Counted from the stretch's first letter, positions 35,182 to 43,964 are shown. The stretch is 64,000 nt of DNA from JAWRCU01 sp033542235 (GCF_033542235.1 NZ_JAWRCU010000012.1:1-64000), one strand, 5' to 3'. The notes: a model not told the origin generated them from the sequence alone. Numbers and translations are program-made.

Positions 35182-35637
35182 TTACCGATTACTACCGAGT
35201 GCTTCTGCCAGTCCGACGAGAAGTCCTTCGGGGCCGCGGATGTAGCAGAGCCGATACGAGTCCTCGTACTGAACCACTTCGCCGACGAGCTGCGCACCGT
35301 GCTTGCCGAGCCTGGTGAGTGTTTCGTCGATGTCGCTCACTGCAAACATAGCACGCAGGTAGCCGAGGGCGTTCACCGGCGCGTTCCGGTGATCGGCCAC
35401 TACAGACGGGGTGAGAAAACGCGAGAGCTCGAGGCGGCTGTGGCCGTCGGGAGTGATCATCATGGCGATCTCGACGCGCTGATTACCCAGTCCGGTGACG
35501 CGTCCGGCCCATTCTCCTTCAACCATCGCTCGACCCTCAAGCGTCAGCCCAAGCTCGGTGAAAAAAGAGATGGCATCATCGAGAGATTCCACCACGATGC
35601 CGACATTGTCCATTCGTAGCAATTTGCTTTTAGTCAT
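35182..35637 (-). CDS. VOC-family (glyoxalase/bleomycin-resistance fold) protein
   Basis: 151 residues forming two beta-alpha-beta-beta-beta modules. Module one starts MDNVGIVVESLDDAISFFTELGLTLEGR, and module two YLRAMFAVSDIDETLTRLGKHGAQLVGEVVQYEDSYRLCYIRGPEGLLVGLAE. Candidate metal ligands sit in the expected strands (Glu in RVEIAMM and RLELSRF, Glu in GPEGLLVGLAE), although the usual first His is Asn (DNVGI). Reaction unknown; family members include lyases, dioxygenases and drug-binding proteins. It stands alone, converging with the two-component system region. Start at ATG 35637 with MTKSKLLRMDN. Confidence 0.85.
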   Translation of the reverse strand: MTKSKLLRMDNVGIVVESLDDAISFFTELGLTLEGRAMVEGEWAGRVTGLGNQRVEIAMMITPDGHSRLELSRFLTPSVVADHRNAPVNALGYLRAMFAVSDIDETLTRLGKHGAQLVGEVVQYEDSYRLCYIRGPEGLLVGLAEALGSNR

Positions 35638-35808
35638 GATTTCGGTTGTGTCCCTGGTGATGTTGTAGCTGCTGGACGGTGGCGGAGCCGCTTGCGACCG
35701 TGGAAAGCGAGCATTCTTGTGCCTTGCATCCAGAGGACGAACAACTGGCGCGCCTCACGACCACAAGACCTCGTTTTCTTCGCCACAAGATTTCGCAGTT
35801 CGAACTCG

Positions 35809-36993
35809 TCATCGGAGCTGGCCGGACCGCGGATATTCGAGTTGCATGGAGACGATGTTCGTCGTGCGGGAGCCGTAGCGCGCGGCGATTGCAACAAGCG
35901 CCAGATCAAGAGCATCCGCCGGCCTCTGATCGGAGAAGCTGTAGGTGCGCCTCGCTGCCGACCAATCGGCTGCCATCTCTTCAGGAATGATGGGGATATG
36001 GTCCCGGGTCTCGATCGCTCCCGGCGAGGCCGCGAACGTCACGGCCCTCGACCTGTAGGTGCGCGACCACGCGTCGGCCACGAAAGCAAGGGACACTTCG
36101 TCCATGCCGGGCCGCAGTTCGATGCCGACCTGCTCCCGGTTCCAGAAGGCGAGGGTGTTGGCGAGTACCGTCGTCGCGAACGGACGCGTCAGCTTGAAGG
36201 CGTTGCTGTCATGCCGGACATCCCACGACGACATGCCGAGATCGCGGGCGACTTCTTCGGTTTTCTGGCGTCCGGCGATGGCCTCGATCAAGGTCAGCAT
36301 CATCGGCATCGATGCTGTGATGCCCGTGGTCGTGACGACACCGCGATCGGCCACGATCCGCCGGTTCGCGACATAGATGATCGACGGGTGCCAGGCGAGC
36401 AGCTCCTTCACGTAGTACCAATGGGTGGTCGCACGCTTGCCATCCAGCAGGCCCGCCGCGGCGACGACCTTGGCGCCGGCGCAGACGCCTATGACGATGG
36501 CCCCCTTTCCGGCCTGCCTTTTGAGCCAGTCGAGAACCACCGGGTCATCGTCGCGGCTCATGGCTGGAACGACGACATAGTCGGCGCCCTGCGGGTTGCG
36601 CGCGTCGAATTCCGCGATGGTGGCGTCAGGCTCGACGGTGAGCGCTGGGAAGAGCTTCACCGGACCTGGCCCGGTCGCCAGCGTCACGACATCCGCGACA
36701 TCGGCACGGCGTAGAATCCCGGTGGGCACGAGATAGTCGGTGGTCTCGGTGGCGTCGTTGATGCCCACGACCGCAATGAGCGGTTGCTCCCGCTTCGGCG
36801 GTTTCAACGAAGCCAGCATAGCGTCCATTTCGTGTTGCTCGACCCGCGGTGCCTTTGCAGTGACCGACGTCGGAGGCAGGCTAACCAGCCAGGCGCCGAA
36901 GCCCGCCAGCGAAAGTACGAGCAGCGCCAGCCCGTCCCAAATGAAATATCGCATCAACATGATCTGGTTTTTCCGAACGGAGGCCTCACCCAT
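35809..36993 (-). CDS. Membrane-anchored DJ-1/PfpI-family protein
   Basis: 394 residues. One membrane helix near the N-terminus (FIWDGLALLVLSLAGFGAWLVSL) is followed by a DJ-1/PfpI domain (about 70-260) whose nucleophile elbow is VIGVCAGAKVVAAAGLLDGKRATTHW. The C-terminal roughly 130 residues (from RHDSNAFKLTRPFATTVLA) are unlike AraC DNA-binding domains and unrecognised. The Cys and following His resemble the GlxA-type arrangement. It is divergent from a GlxA-type regulator that carries the same fold, with a dyad between them. ATG 36993 is assumed; internal ATGs at 36960 and 36954 begin just before the membrane helix. Confidence 0.8.
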   Translation of the reverse strand: MGEASVRKNQIMLMRYFIWDGLALLVLSLAGFGAWLVSLPPTSVTAKAPRVEQHEMDAMLASLKPPKREQPLIAVVGINDATETTDYLVPTGILRRADVADVVTLATGPGPVKLFPALTVEPDATIAEFDARNPQGADYVVVPAMSRDDDPVVLDWLKRQAGKGAIVIGVCAGAKVVAAAGLLDGKRATTHWYYVKELLAWHPSIIYVANRRIVADRGVVTTTGITASMPMMLTLIEAIAGRQKTEEVARDLGMSSWDVRHDSNAFKLTRPFATTVLANTLAFWNREQVGIELRPGMDEVSLAFVADAWSRTYRSRAVTFAASPGAIETRDHIPIIPEEMAADWSAARRTYSFSDQRPADALDLALVAIAARYGSRTTNIVSMQLEYPRSGQLR

Positions 36994-37021
36994 TCAGTCT
37001 CAAGCTACCGGGGCGGGAGTC

Positions 37022-37056
37022 TGGCGGAAATGTCAAAGATATGGCATTTTCTGCCA
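37022..37056. promoter_or_regulatory. Inverted repeat at the GlxA-type regulator start
   Basis: TGGCGGAAA (37022-37030) and TTTTCTGCCA (37047-37056) are inverted copies with one mismatch and a 16-base spacer. The right arm ends directly at the ATG at 37057 of the regulator. Position and size fit an autoregulatory AraC-type site covering the start and facing the divergent DJ-1 gene. Confidence 0.55.
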
Positions 37057-38031
37057 ATGCATCGCGTGGTCTTCGCTGTCTATCCGGGCTTTGAGATTCT
37101 GGATGTGTCCGGGCCGGGTTCCGCCTTCAGCAGCGCCAACCGCGCGTTTGGGGCGGGCGGCCAACCGCGTTTCTATTCGGTCGATCTGGTTTCGGCGTGC
37201 GGCGGACCGGTGGCCAGCAGCAGCGGGGTCGCCGTCGAGACGCGCTGCATCGACGAACTTGCCGCCGAGGCGATCGATACGCTGCTGATTGCCGGCGCTG
37301 AGCGGGAGCCGCTGCTGCAGGCGATGGCCGACCGGGCGATGCGCGAGGCGCTTCCGCAACTCGCGAGCCGGGCCGGGAGGTTGGGCTCGGTCTGCACCGG
37401 GGCCTTCATCCTTGCGGCTCTCGGCCTCCTCGACGGCCGTCGCGTCGCCACCCATTGGGAGGCCTGTGCGCCGCTGGCCGCGGCCTTTCCTGGGGTGGAG
37501 GTCGATCCCGATTCGCTCTATGTCGTGGACGGGCGGCTCTGGACCTCGGCCGGAGTGACGACCGGCATCGACATGGCGCTGGCGATGATCGCCGAAGACC
37601 TCGGCGCCGCGATCGCCAGCGAGGTCGCCAAGCGGCTGGTGCTCTATGCGCGCCGCCCTGGCTACCAATCGCAGTTCAGTCCGGTGCTGCAGGCGCAAGC
37701 CAAGGCCGACAGCCCCTTTGCCGATCTGATCGGGTGGATCCATGGCAATCTCGATGGAGCGCTGGAGGTGCCCGTGCTGGCCGCCCGCGCCGGCCTGACC
37801 GAGCGCACCTTCCATCGCAAATTCGTTGCGGCGACCGGCGAGACGCCGGCCCGCTTCGTCGAGATGGCGCGGCTGGATGCCGCCCGCATGCTGCTGTCGC
37901 GCGGATCGTCGCTGAAATCCGTCGCCGCGCAGGTGGGACTGTTTCCGGCGACACGCCTTACCGAGGCGTTCGAGCGCCGGTTCGGCGTCTCGCCGCGGCT
38001 ATTCCGCGACATGCACGCCGAACTGGTTTAG
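37057..38031 (+). CDS. GlxA-family AraC-type transcriptional regulator
   Basis: 324 residues. An N-terminal DJ-1/PfpI-like sensing domain (VVFAVYPGFEILDVSGPGSAF ... SVCTGAFILAALGLLDGRRVATHWEA) is followed by a C-terminal AraC helix-turn-helix pair (VPVLAARAGLTERTFHRKFVAATGETPARFVE; LKSVAAQVGLFPATRLTEAFERRFGVSPR). This is the FtrA/GlxA arrangement. I prefer ATG 37057 because the DJ-1 fold begins MHRVVFAVYPG and an inverted repeat lies just upstream; ATG 37030 is in frame nine codons earlier. It probably regulates the divergent membrane DJ-1 gene, and the shared fold suggests a sensor/target pair. Confidence 0.9.
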   Translation: MHRVVFAVYPGFEILDVSGPGSAFSSANRAFGAGGQPRFYSVDLVSACGGPVASSSGVAVETRCIDELAAEAIDTLLIAGAEREPLLQAMADRAMREALPQLASRAGRLGSVCTGAFILAALGLLDGRRVATHWEACAPLAAAFPGVEVDPDSLYVVDGRLWTSAGVTTGIDMALAMIAEDLGAAIASEVAKRLVLYARRPGYQSQFSPVLQAQAKADSPFADLIGWIHGNLDGALEVPVLAARAGLTERTFHRKFVAATGETPARFVEMARLDAARMLLSRGSSLKSVAAQVGLFPATRLTEAFERRFGVSPRLFRDMHAELV

Positions 38032-38348
38032 CCCGATATCAAAATCCCGCTGACAAAAAGCAGCACTACCGCGGTCGCTCCATGGATGCCGAGCGCTGGG
38101 TTCCTCATTTCGATTGAGCCCATGCTCACTCTCAACGGACGCGATGAGACAGGCCCTGGCCGACAGCAATCAGTCCTCCGGCACTCAACCCGGCAAGCGG
38201 CACGGAGCTCTCAGCCGGCCCAGGCGTGAGCCTGAAACGCTGCTTCGAGAGGCGGCTTGGTGATGCTGCCAGGCGGCGGCATGCAGGCCTATCCAATGAA
38301 GCGACGCCTGAGACGAACTGGAAAGTCTGGGTTTCATCTAGGATTTTG
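38032..38348. other. Gap with no supported gene
   Basis: 317 bases between the GlxA-type regulator and the converging nucleotidyltransferase gene. A short plus-strand run near 38226-38260 (VSLKRCFERRLG) looks like an AraC helix fragment but is too short to claim. Otherwise nothing is visible. Confidence 0.5.
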
Positions 38349-39449
38349 CTACGGTGCGTCCTTTTCTAGCCCCTCGAGTTCCTCGCCGATTGATGAAAGT
38401 GCCTCTCGCAGCGTTGTCACCGCTGTCTCGCGTTGCTTGTCCTGCATCAGCGCGAGCCCTTTCTTGATCGCCTCCTTCCAAGACGGCCCTCTATTCCACG
38501 CTTCTGCGAAAACCTCGGCAAGATCTGTCTGGCGGCGGGTGACCTTGAGCGCCTCGAACAGGAGCCCAGCCTGATGGACATCCTTTTCACGTTTTGCGAT
38601 CCCGTTCGCATAAGATTGTCTGCGAGAAGCAACTATCAGCTTGTGAACCGCATACCTCTCCGGTGACGGCACGGTGACCGGCACTCCCGAGCGATGAAGC
38701 ATCACCGTCCTGACGGGTTCATGGATCAGGAAGTCAAGAAACCGCAAAGGCTGTGCCGATGCCCCGCCCAAGGCAGGCATGGGACTGGCACGGTCGGCAT
38801 GGTCGTCGGAACCTCTGTTCAGCGTCAGGAACTCGACCTTGTATCTCGATGCATTCTCGAACTGGGTCACCTGTTTGGGATCGGAGAGATGCGGTATCTC
38901 TCGAAAGGTTGGGTCCACGCTTGCAAGAATGTCGAGCACGGGAGGCAAGCTGTCCTCTACGAAGGATGAAACCGAATAGTGCTGGGCGAAGTCGACGTCG
39001 CCAGTCTGAAGAGATGCACCAGGAAGCCTCACGCCCAGATGCCCGGCGTAGGTCTGGAAAGCCACTGTGCCAACGAGGACGCCTCGAAGACGGAAGATCC
39101 CTGCGTTCCCCATGGCTTCGACGATATCACCCGCAAAGCGGTCGGGCGCCATCAGCCCGGCCTGGCGTGTCAGCGTCGACACGAGTTTTCGCCGAGCACG
39201 GAGGTCGTCCTTGATTTCCTGGAAGGCGGCTACCCTCTTGGCGATCTCGGGATCATGGGCTGGGCCGACATATTTTCGTGTCTTCGTTGGCTGCGTCTCC
39301 TCGAAATACCAGTAATCTCTGCTCTTCACGGGAACGCGGACGAAATTTCCGGCTGTCGAGAAGTCCATTTCAAACGATGCATCGAGGCTCCGCTGCACCA
39401 GTTCGGCGAACATCGTCCGGTACACGAGGTCGAGCATTTTCATTGGCAA
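38349..39449 (-). CDS. Nucleotidyltransferase-fold protein (GSU2403-like)
   Basis: 366 residues. The middle part has the nucleotidyltransferase pattern: GIFRLRGVLVGTVAFQTYAGHLG, then LQTGDVDFAQH with two Asp two residues apart, then KVEFLTLNRGS, which together look like the G-S/T...DxD...D/E metal site with Thr for Ser. The C-terminal half (from PSPERYAVHKLIVASRRQ) resembles the helical end of the GSU2403-type nucleotidyltransferases. Function in this family is unknown; related folds occur in toxin-antitoxin and phage-defence modules. Transcribed alone, directly behind a perfect palindrome at 39457-39486. ATG 39449 or 39443 (MKMLDL) both possible. Confidence 0.75.
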   Translation of the reverse strand: MPMKMLDLVYRTMFAELVQRSLDASFEMDFSTAGNFVRVPVKSRDYWYFEETQPTKTRKYVGPAHDPEIAKRVAAFQEIKDDLRARRKLVSTLTRQAGLMAPDRFAGDIVEAMGNAGIFRLRGVLVGTVAFQTYAGHLGVRLPGASLQTGDVDFAQHYSVSSFVEDSLPPVLDILASVDPTFREIPHLSDPKQVTQFENASRYKVEFLTLNRGSDDHADRASPMPALGGASAQPLRFLDFLIHEPVRTVMLHRSGVPVTVPSPERYAVHKLIVASRRQSYANGIAKREKDVHQAGLLFEALKVTRRQTDLAEVFAEAWNRGPSWKEAIKKGLALMQDKQRETAVTTLREALSSIGEELEGLEKDAP

Positions 39450-39456
39450 GGCCTCC

Positions 39457-39486
39457 GTTATAAGAAAATTGCAAACTTCTTATAAC
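39457..39486. promoter_or_regulatory. Perfect inverted repeat before the nucleotidyltransferase gene
   Basis: GTTATAAGAA (39457-39466) and TTCTTATAAC (39477-39486) are perfect inverted repeats with a 10-base spacer, 7 bases upstream of the ATG at 39449. The arms are AT-rich against a GC-rich background. It could be an operator over the promoter, or a hairpin in the leader that hides the ribosome site. Confidence 0.6.
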
Positions 39487-39542
39487 TGGCGCTCAGTGTG
39501 CTCAGCAAGTGCGACCTCAGGCGCGGCACTCGACGCCCTCCA

Positions 39543-40556
39543 TCACGGCTCGATGACGACCTTGCCGTAGACCTTTCGTTCGTCGAGCAGCCTCATGGCT
39601 TCTGCGGCGTCTTCCAAAGCGTAGCGCTGCGGATGAAGTGCCGGTTCGAGCTTCTTTGTCCTGACGAGTTCGAGAAGCGCCGTGACGTCGTCGCGCGACC
39701 AGCCATTCGAACCGACAATGTTGAGCTCGAAAGTCCAGATGATGCGCAAATCTTCGTGCGGGTCGTAGCCTGCTGTCGCGCCGCAGGTAAGAAGGCGACC
39801 ATCCCGCTTCATCACCCTAAGCGACGGCACCCAGGTGTCGCCGCCGGTGAAGTTGACGACGACATCGATGCCGCCTTCATCCTTGTGCGATACGCGCGCC
39901 CGGCCGAAGCGTTGGCGGCATTCGGCGACCCAGTCGCCTGTTGCGTAGTTGATGCCGATGTCGGCGCCGAGCTGTTTCAAGCGCTCCAGCTTGTCGTCGC
40001 TCGAAGCGCAGGCAATCACGGTTGCGCCTGCCTGCTTCGCCAGCTGTACGCAGCAGGTCCCGACGCCGCCGGACGCGCCGAGGATCAGAACCTTCTCGCC
40101 GGGCTGGATCTTTCCCCGCGTCAGCATCATGCGGTACGCGGTGCCATAGGCGACCGGCAACGCGGCGGCTTCGGCATAGCCGACCTCGTCCGGCAGCGGT
40201 ATCAGCATATGGGCTGGCACCCGGACGAGTTCCGCCAGACCGCCGTCGAACGTCTCGCCGAGCAGGCCGCCATTGACGCGCTCAATTGGATCGACCAGGA
40301 CGCGCTGGCCGACCCGAAAATCCTCCACCCCTTCGCCGACCGCCACGATGTCGCCGGCGACGTCGATACCGAGGATGATCGGCATCGGAATCCTGATGCC
40401 GGGCATGCCTTTGCGGGTGAACACGTCGTGATAGTTCAGCGTGCATGCCCGCACGCGCAATACCACGTCGCCGGCGCCGGCTTCAGGGTCGCGATAGTTC
40501 CCGTCGTAGGTGAGCTGCTCCAGCCCACCATGCTCGTGTGTGACGACAGCACGCAT
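39543..40556 (-). CDS. Zinc-type/quinone-oxidoreductase-like alcohol dehydrogenase
   Basis: 337-residue medium-chain dehydrogenase/reductase. GroES-like N-terminal domain (VRACTLNYHDVFTRKGMPGI ... GIDVAGDIVAVGEGVEDFRVGQRV), then a Rossmann NAD(P)H domain with ILGASGGVGTCCVQLAKQAGA. The Cys residues expected for a structural zinc are not seen, and LNYHD replaces the catalytic-zinc CGT.H pattern, so a zinc-free quinone oxidoreductase/enoyl reductase type is likely. ATG 40556 is preceded by TTAGGAGA. Last gene of the minus-strand liv/CoA-ligase set; it could reduce or dehydrogenate an intermediate of the imported acid. Confidence 0.85.
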   Translation of the reverse strand: MRAVVTHEHGGLEQLTYDGNYRDPEAGAGDVVLRVRACTLNYHDVFTRKGMPGIRIPMPIILGIDVAGDIVAVGEGVEDFRVGQRVLVDPIERVNGGLLGETFDGGLAELVRVPAHMLIPLPDEVGYAEAAALPVAYGTAYRMMLTRGKIQPGEKVLILGASGGVGTCCVQLAKQAGATVIACASSDDKLERLKQLGADIGINYATGDWVAECRQRFGRARVSHKDEGGIDVVVNFTGGDTWVPSLRVMKRDGRLLTCGATAGYDPHEDLRIIWTFELNIVGSNGWSRDDVTALLELVRTKKLEPALHPQRYALEDAAEAMRLLDERKVYGKVVIEP

Positions 40557-40581
40557 GCCGGATCTCCTAAATCTGCTTGTG

Positions 40582-42150
40582 TTAGCCGAGCGTGCCAAAG
40601 CGCTCGATCATGAGCCGCTGCACGATTTTGCGGTCGATCTTGCCCGGACCGTTCAGCGGCATTTCCTCGACGAAGACGATGCGCCTCGGATGCGCGTAAG
40701 CCGGACCGATCGATAGCGTGAACTGACGCAGCTCCTCTTCGGTGATGTCGCGGCCCTTGGCCTTGACCACCATCGCGACCGGAACCTCGCCCTTGATGCG
40801 GTGCGGAACGGGCACGACGGAGGCCTCGGCCACCGCGGGATTGCGCAGCAGCATGTTCTCGATCTCGAGCGGATAGACATTCTCCCCGCCCGAATTGAAC
40901 ATGTCGTCGGTGCGGCCGCGGAAATAGAAGAAGCCTTGATCGTCCTTGGAGAAAACGTCTCCGGTGCTCAGCCACCCATCCTTAATACGCTCGGCATTGA
41001 CCTTCGGCAGCTTCCAATAGCCCGGCGTGACGCCCGGATTGCGCACCCATAGCTCGCCATAGGAAGGATGCTCGTCGCCATTCGCATCGACCAGCTTGAC
41101 CTCGCCCTCGGGCCACACGACGCCGCAGCTTCCGTGCGGCACGACACGACCGTCGGTCGGAACGCCGATCATCACAGGCCCGCCTTCGGTCAGGCCATAG
41201 CTTTCCGATGCCGCAACCCCGAAAGCCGCTTCGACAGCATCGAGAAGCTCCTTCGGTGTCGGCGCCGAGCCGATCTTCAATGATTTCAGCGCCGAGAAAT
41301 CGAGCGATTCGATCAGGTCGCGCTCCTGTAGGAGCAGGGTGAAGACGGCCGGAACCGCCCCCGCATGGGTGCAGCGGTACTCGGACAGGACGGTCAGGAA
41401 TCGGCGGGGCTCGAAATTCGGCAGCAGCACCACTGATCCGCCCCATGACAACATCGGCTTGATTGCGCCCGCCATGGCGTTCTTATGATAGAGGGGTACG
41501 GCCGCGAGCGCCCTGTTGTGCTCGTCACCCGGCCAGTATTTCTTCAGGCACCCGATCCACCAGCACTGGCCGGAATGTGTCAGAACCACACCTTTCGGCC
41601 GGCCGGTCGAGCCGGAGGTATAAGGCTGGAAAGATGGATGATCATCGGCAAGGCGCTTGGGCGTGAAGGACGGTTCCGTCGCGATCAGCGCCTCTTCGTA
41701 ATGACGCCAGCCGGCGCGCCCTGGCTCCAGAACCAGCCTGGTCTTCAGCTCAAGCGCATCGGCAAGGCCGGCGACATGCGGGTTCGCGGATTCCTCCACG
41801 ATTGCGCCCACGCATTCGGCATCGCGCATGACGTAGTCCAGCGTATCGGCGCCGAGCTTCGTGTTGAGCGGCACGGGGACGATTCCCGCGCGCATCGCGC
41901 CGAAAAAGATCTCCACGAACTCGAAACGGTTGCTGACCGACATGGCGATGCGGTCCCCGGGTTCGAGGCCGCTGTCGACGAGCAGGCGTGCCACCCGATC
42001 GAGCCGCTCTTCCAGCTCACGGTAGCGCACCTCCCGCGGCTCGCTCCGCGACAGGTCGATAATGGCGATGCGATCGGGGTAGCTAACAGCCGCATCGTGG
42101 TTCCAATAACCGACATTGTTCCATCGCGGATCGTCTTGCGTGATCGGCAT
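40582..42150 (-). CDS. Acyl-CoA synthetase (AMP-forming), long-chain/aromatic acid type
   Basis: 522 residues of the ANL superfamily; activates a carboxylic acid to its CoA ester through an acyl-adenylate. The P-loop A3 motif is YTSGSTGRPKGVVLTHSG, A5 is SESYGLTEGGPV, A7 STGDVFSKDDQGFFYFRGRTDDMFNSGGENVYPLEIE, and the catalytic Lys region A10 is NGPGKIDRKIV. The binding pocket cannot be read to one substrate. It sits between the glyoxalase-like gene and the dehydrogenase in the liv operon and is probably the step that makes the effector for the hotdog-TetR regulator. Start ATG 42150. Confidence 0.93.
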   Translation of the reverse strand: MPITQDDPRWNNVGYWNHDAAVSYPDRIAIIDLSRSEPREVRYRELEERLDRVARLLVDSGLEPGDRIAMSVSNRFEFVEIFFGAMRAGIVPVPLNTKLGADTLDYVMRDAECVGAIVEESANPHVAGLADALELKTRLVLEPGRAGWRHYEEALIATEPSFTPKRLADDHPSFQPYTSGSTGRPKGVVLTHSGQCWWIGCLKKYWPGDEHNRALAAVPLYHKNAMAGAIKPMLSWGGSVVLLPNFEPRRFLTVLSEYRCTHAGAVPAVFTLLLQERDLIESLDFSALKSLKIGSAPTPKELLDAVEAAFGVAASESYGLTEGGPVMIGVPTDGRVVPHGSCGVVWPEGEVKLVDANGDEHPSYGELWVRNPGVTPGYWKLPKVNAERIKDGWLSTGDVFSKDDQGFFYFRGRTDDMFNSGGENVYPLEIENMLLRNPAVAEASVVPVPHRIKGEVPVAMVVKAKGRDITEEELRQFTLSIGPAYAHPRRIVFVEEMPLNGPGKIDRKIVQRLMIERFGTLG

Positions 42151-42190
42151 GGTGGCAAACTCCGTAATCGAAGGTCTGGCGCAACTCGTT

Positions 42191-42811
42191 TCAGGAAAGC
42201 ACGACGTCGCCGCGCGGCGTGCCGAGCACGGCGTGGAAGCCGGGGCGCGGCGCCAGCCGAACGGCGACGTCGATGCCCATCTGCCGATAAATATCGCTTA
42301 GCTGATCGGCCATCGGGTGCAGCACCTCGAAGGATTTCAGGGTGCAGCCGCCCGGCGCGGATTGCGAGGGATGCGGAGATCCTTTCCAATCGATGGCGAA
42401 GGGAATGAATTCCCCGAATGTCCCGTCGGTAATGTAGAGGCACGCCCAGTCGAGGCGGACGCCGTCGGGCCTGGTGCGGCCCATTTCCACCGGGCCATGC
42501 GTTGCGATCCCGGCGCCTCCGGCGGCAGCTTCATAGGCCGCGATGTCGTTTGTGCGGACAGCGAAGGTGATCATCTGCGGATAGGGCAGGGCGGCGATCG
42601 TCCCGCCACGGTTGCCTTCGAGCGATTGCTCCGGATCGGGCGATATCACTTCGAGATAGGTTCCTCCCAGCGACACCAGGCTGTTGCGGGTGCCGAAACC
42701 GGGATGCGATCCGCCGCGTGCAGGCGCCACCCCCAGCAATTGACCGAGGATCTTTGATCCCGCGTCCAGATCGGGAGCCGCCCAAAGCAGATGATCGAGT
42801 TCTACGCTCAT
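42191..42811 (-). CDS. Glyoxalase-like domain protein (VOC superfamily)
   Basis: 206 residues starting ELDHLLWAAPDLDAGSKILGQLLGVAPARGGSHPGFGTRNSLVSLG, the pattern of the Glyoxalase-3-like group (PF13468 type). His in LDHLLW and Glu in TYLEVISPD are the usual metal ligands. A second half (MITFAVRTNDIAAYEAAAGGAG; LKSFEVLHPMADQLSDIYRQMG; FHAVLGTPRGDVVLS) repeats the fold. It lies 40 bases upstream of the ligase and 15 bases after the thioesterase on the same strand. In this setting it may be an isomerase, lyase or hydrolase of the CoA pathway; the reaction is unknown. Confidence 0.85.
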   Translation of the reverse strand: MSVELDHLLWAAPDLDAGSKILGQLLGVAPARGGSHPGFGTRNSLVSLGGTYLEVISPDPEQSLEGNRGGTIAALPYPQMITFAVRTNDIAAYEAAAGGAGIATHGPVEMGRTRPDGVRLDWACLYITDGTFGEFIPFAIDWKGSPHPSQSAPGGCTLKSFEVLHPMADQLSDIYRQMGIDVAVRLAPRPGFHAVLGTPRGDVVLS

Positions 42812-42826
42812 GCCAAATCCCTTTCT

Positions 42827-43246
42827 CTACCGCGCCAGCGTGAGGTAGACGCCACGCCCGCTCGCAACCAGCTTGCCATTCTCGTCGTGGATTTCGGCCT
42901 CCGCCGTGGCAAGCGTGCCGCCCATCTTGATCACCCTCGCTTTGGCGACCAGCGGACCGGGCAGGGCGGTGCGGTGATAGTCGACGCGCATGTCGATCGT
43001 CGGCACCCCGCGGCCAAGCCGCGCCGCCACCGCGTAGTCGCCTGCGAGATCGATCAGGGCGGCGAGAATGCCGCCATGGGTGTAGCGCACATTCGGATCC
43101 GAGACGAACTCCTCCCGCCAGGGCAGCGCGATTTCGACGCCTTCGTCCGAAACGGATTTCAAGCTTACGCCGAGCCAGGCATGGAAAGGCGCATTGCGGA
43201 CCATCCTGTCGAGCGTGGCGAAATCCACCACCGTCGCGTCACCCAT
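42827..43246 (-). CDS. PaaI-family thioesterase
   Basis: 139-residue hotdog thioesterase. The active-site signature is NVRYTHGGILAALIDLAGDYAVA (HGG with Asp in the central helix), and the rest of the fold (MRVDYHRTALPGPLVAKARVIKMGGTLATAEAEIHDENGKLVASGRGVYL) is standard. It likely releases CoA from an aromatic or branched acyl ester made by the ligase at 40582. The ATG at 43246 overlaps the last codons of livF by 8 bases. An in-frame start at 43375 inside livF would add 43 residues that do not belong to the family. Confidence 0.9.
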   Translation of the reverse strand: MGDATVVDFATLDRMVRNAPFHAWLGVSLKSVSDEGVEIALPWREEFVSDPNVRYTHGGILAALIDLAGDYAVAARLGRGVPTIDMRVDYHRTALPGPLVAKARVIKMGGTLATAEAEIHDENGKLVASGRGVYLTLAR

Positions 43247-43964
43247 GCACCCCTCCCAAGTAAAGTTCAGCCACTTTCGGATCGCGCGCCAATGCCGGCC
43301 CTTCGCCTTCATAGGCATTGCGTCCCAGATCGAGCACATAGCCGCGATGCGACATGGCAAGTGCCCGCGTCGCATTCTGCTCGACCATCAGGATGGTGAC
43401 CCCGGACCTGTTGATGGCGGCCACCTGCTCGAACATCAGGTCGACGAAGCGTGGCGCCAGCCCCGCGGTCGGTTCGTCGAGAAGCAGGACTTTCGGCTCC
43501 GGCATGAGCGCGCGTGCCATCGCAAGCATCTGTCGTTCTCCGCCCGAAAGGCTGCCTGCCGCCTGGCGCCGGCGTTCGGCAAGGCGCGGGAACAGCTGAT
43601 ACATGGCGGCAAGACGCTGCTTCAGGGGAAGCTCGCGGCGCGGCCGCAAGCCTATTTCCAGGTTCTCCTCGACGGGCAAGGTCTGAAAGACATTCTCGCG
43701 CTGCGGCACGTAGCCGAGGCCTGATTTCACGATGACGTTTGGGCGCAGCCCGGTGATATCGGCGCCTTCGAGAGTGATCTGCCCAGCTTTGGGCGCCACC
43801 AGCCCGACCAGCGTCTTCAGCAAAGTGGATTTTCCCGCACCGTTCGGGCCGACGACGGTGACGACCTCCTTGTCACGCACAATGACCGACACGCCGTTGA
43901 GAATGTCGACATTGGGGATATAGCCGGCGATGAGGCCGGAGGTGACGAGAGCGCCGGAGGTCAT
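43239..43964 (-). CDS. livF: Branched-chain-type ABC transporter ATPase LivF
   Basis: 241 residues. Walker A VVGPNGAGKSTLLK, signature LSGGERQMLAMARAL, Walker B KVLLLDEPTAGLAP and H-loop MVEQNATRA. LivF-type length and the short post-signature region (LIAGYIPNVDILNGVSV at the start). Coupled to livG by overlap (43961-43964). One of five genes for an importer of the branched-chain amino acid/amide/aromatic acid class. The neighbouring CoA ligase suggests a carboxylate ligand rather than an amino acid. Confidence 0.92.
   Translation of the reverse strand: MTSGALVTSGLIAGYIPNVDILNGVSVIVRDKEVVTVVGPNGAGKSTLLKTLVGLVAPKAGQITLEGADITGLRPNVIVKSGLGYVPQRENVFQTLPVEENLEIGLRPRRELPLKQRLAAMYQLFPRLAERRRQAAGSLSGGERQMLAMARALMPEPKVLLLDEPTAGLAPRFVDLMFEQVAAINRSGVTILMVEQNATRALAMSHRGYVLDLGRNAYEGEGPALARDPKVAELYLGGVHG

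Noticed and set aside
38226..38260. AraC-like words VSLKRCFERRLG on the plus strand
   Set aside because: Too short and lacking the rest of the domain to call a gene remnant.
43247..43375. Longer start of the 42827 thioesterase inside livF
   Set aside because: The extra 43 residues are the livF sequence read in another frame; ATG 43246 fits the family.
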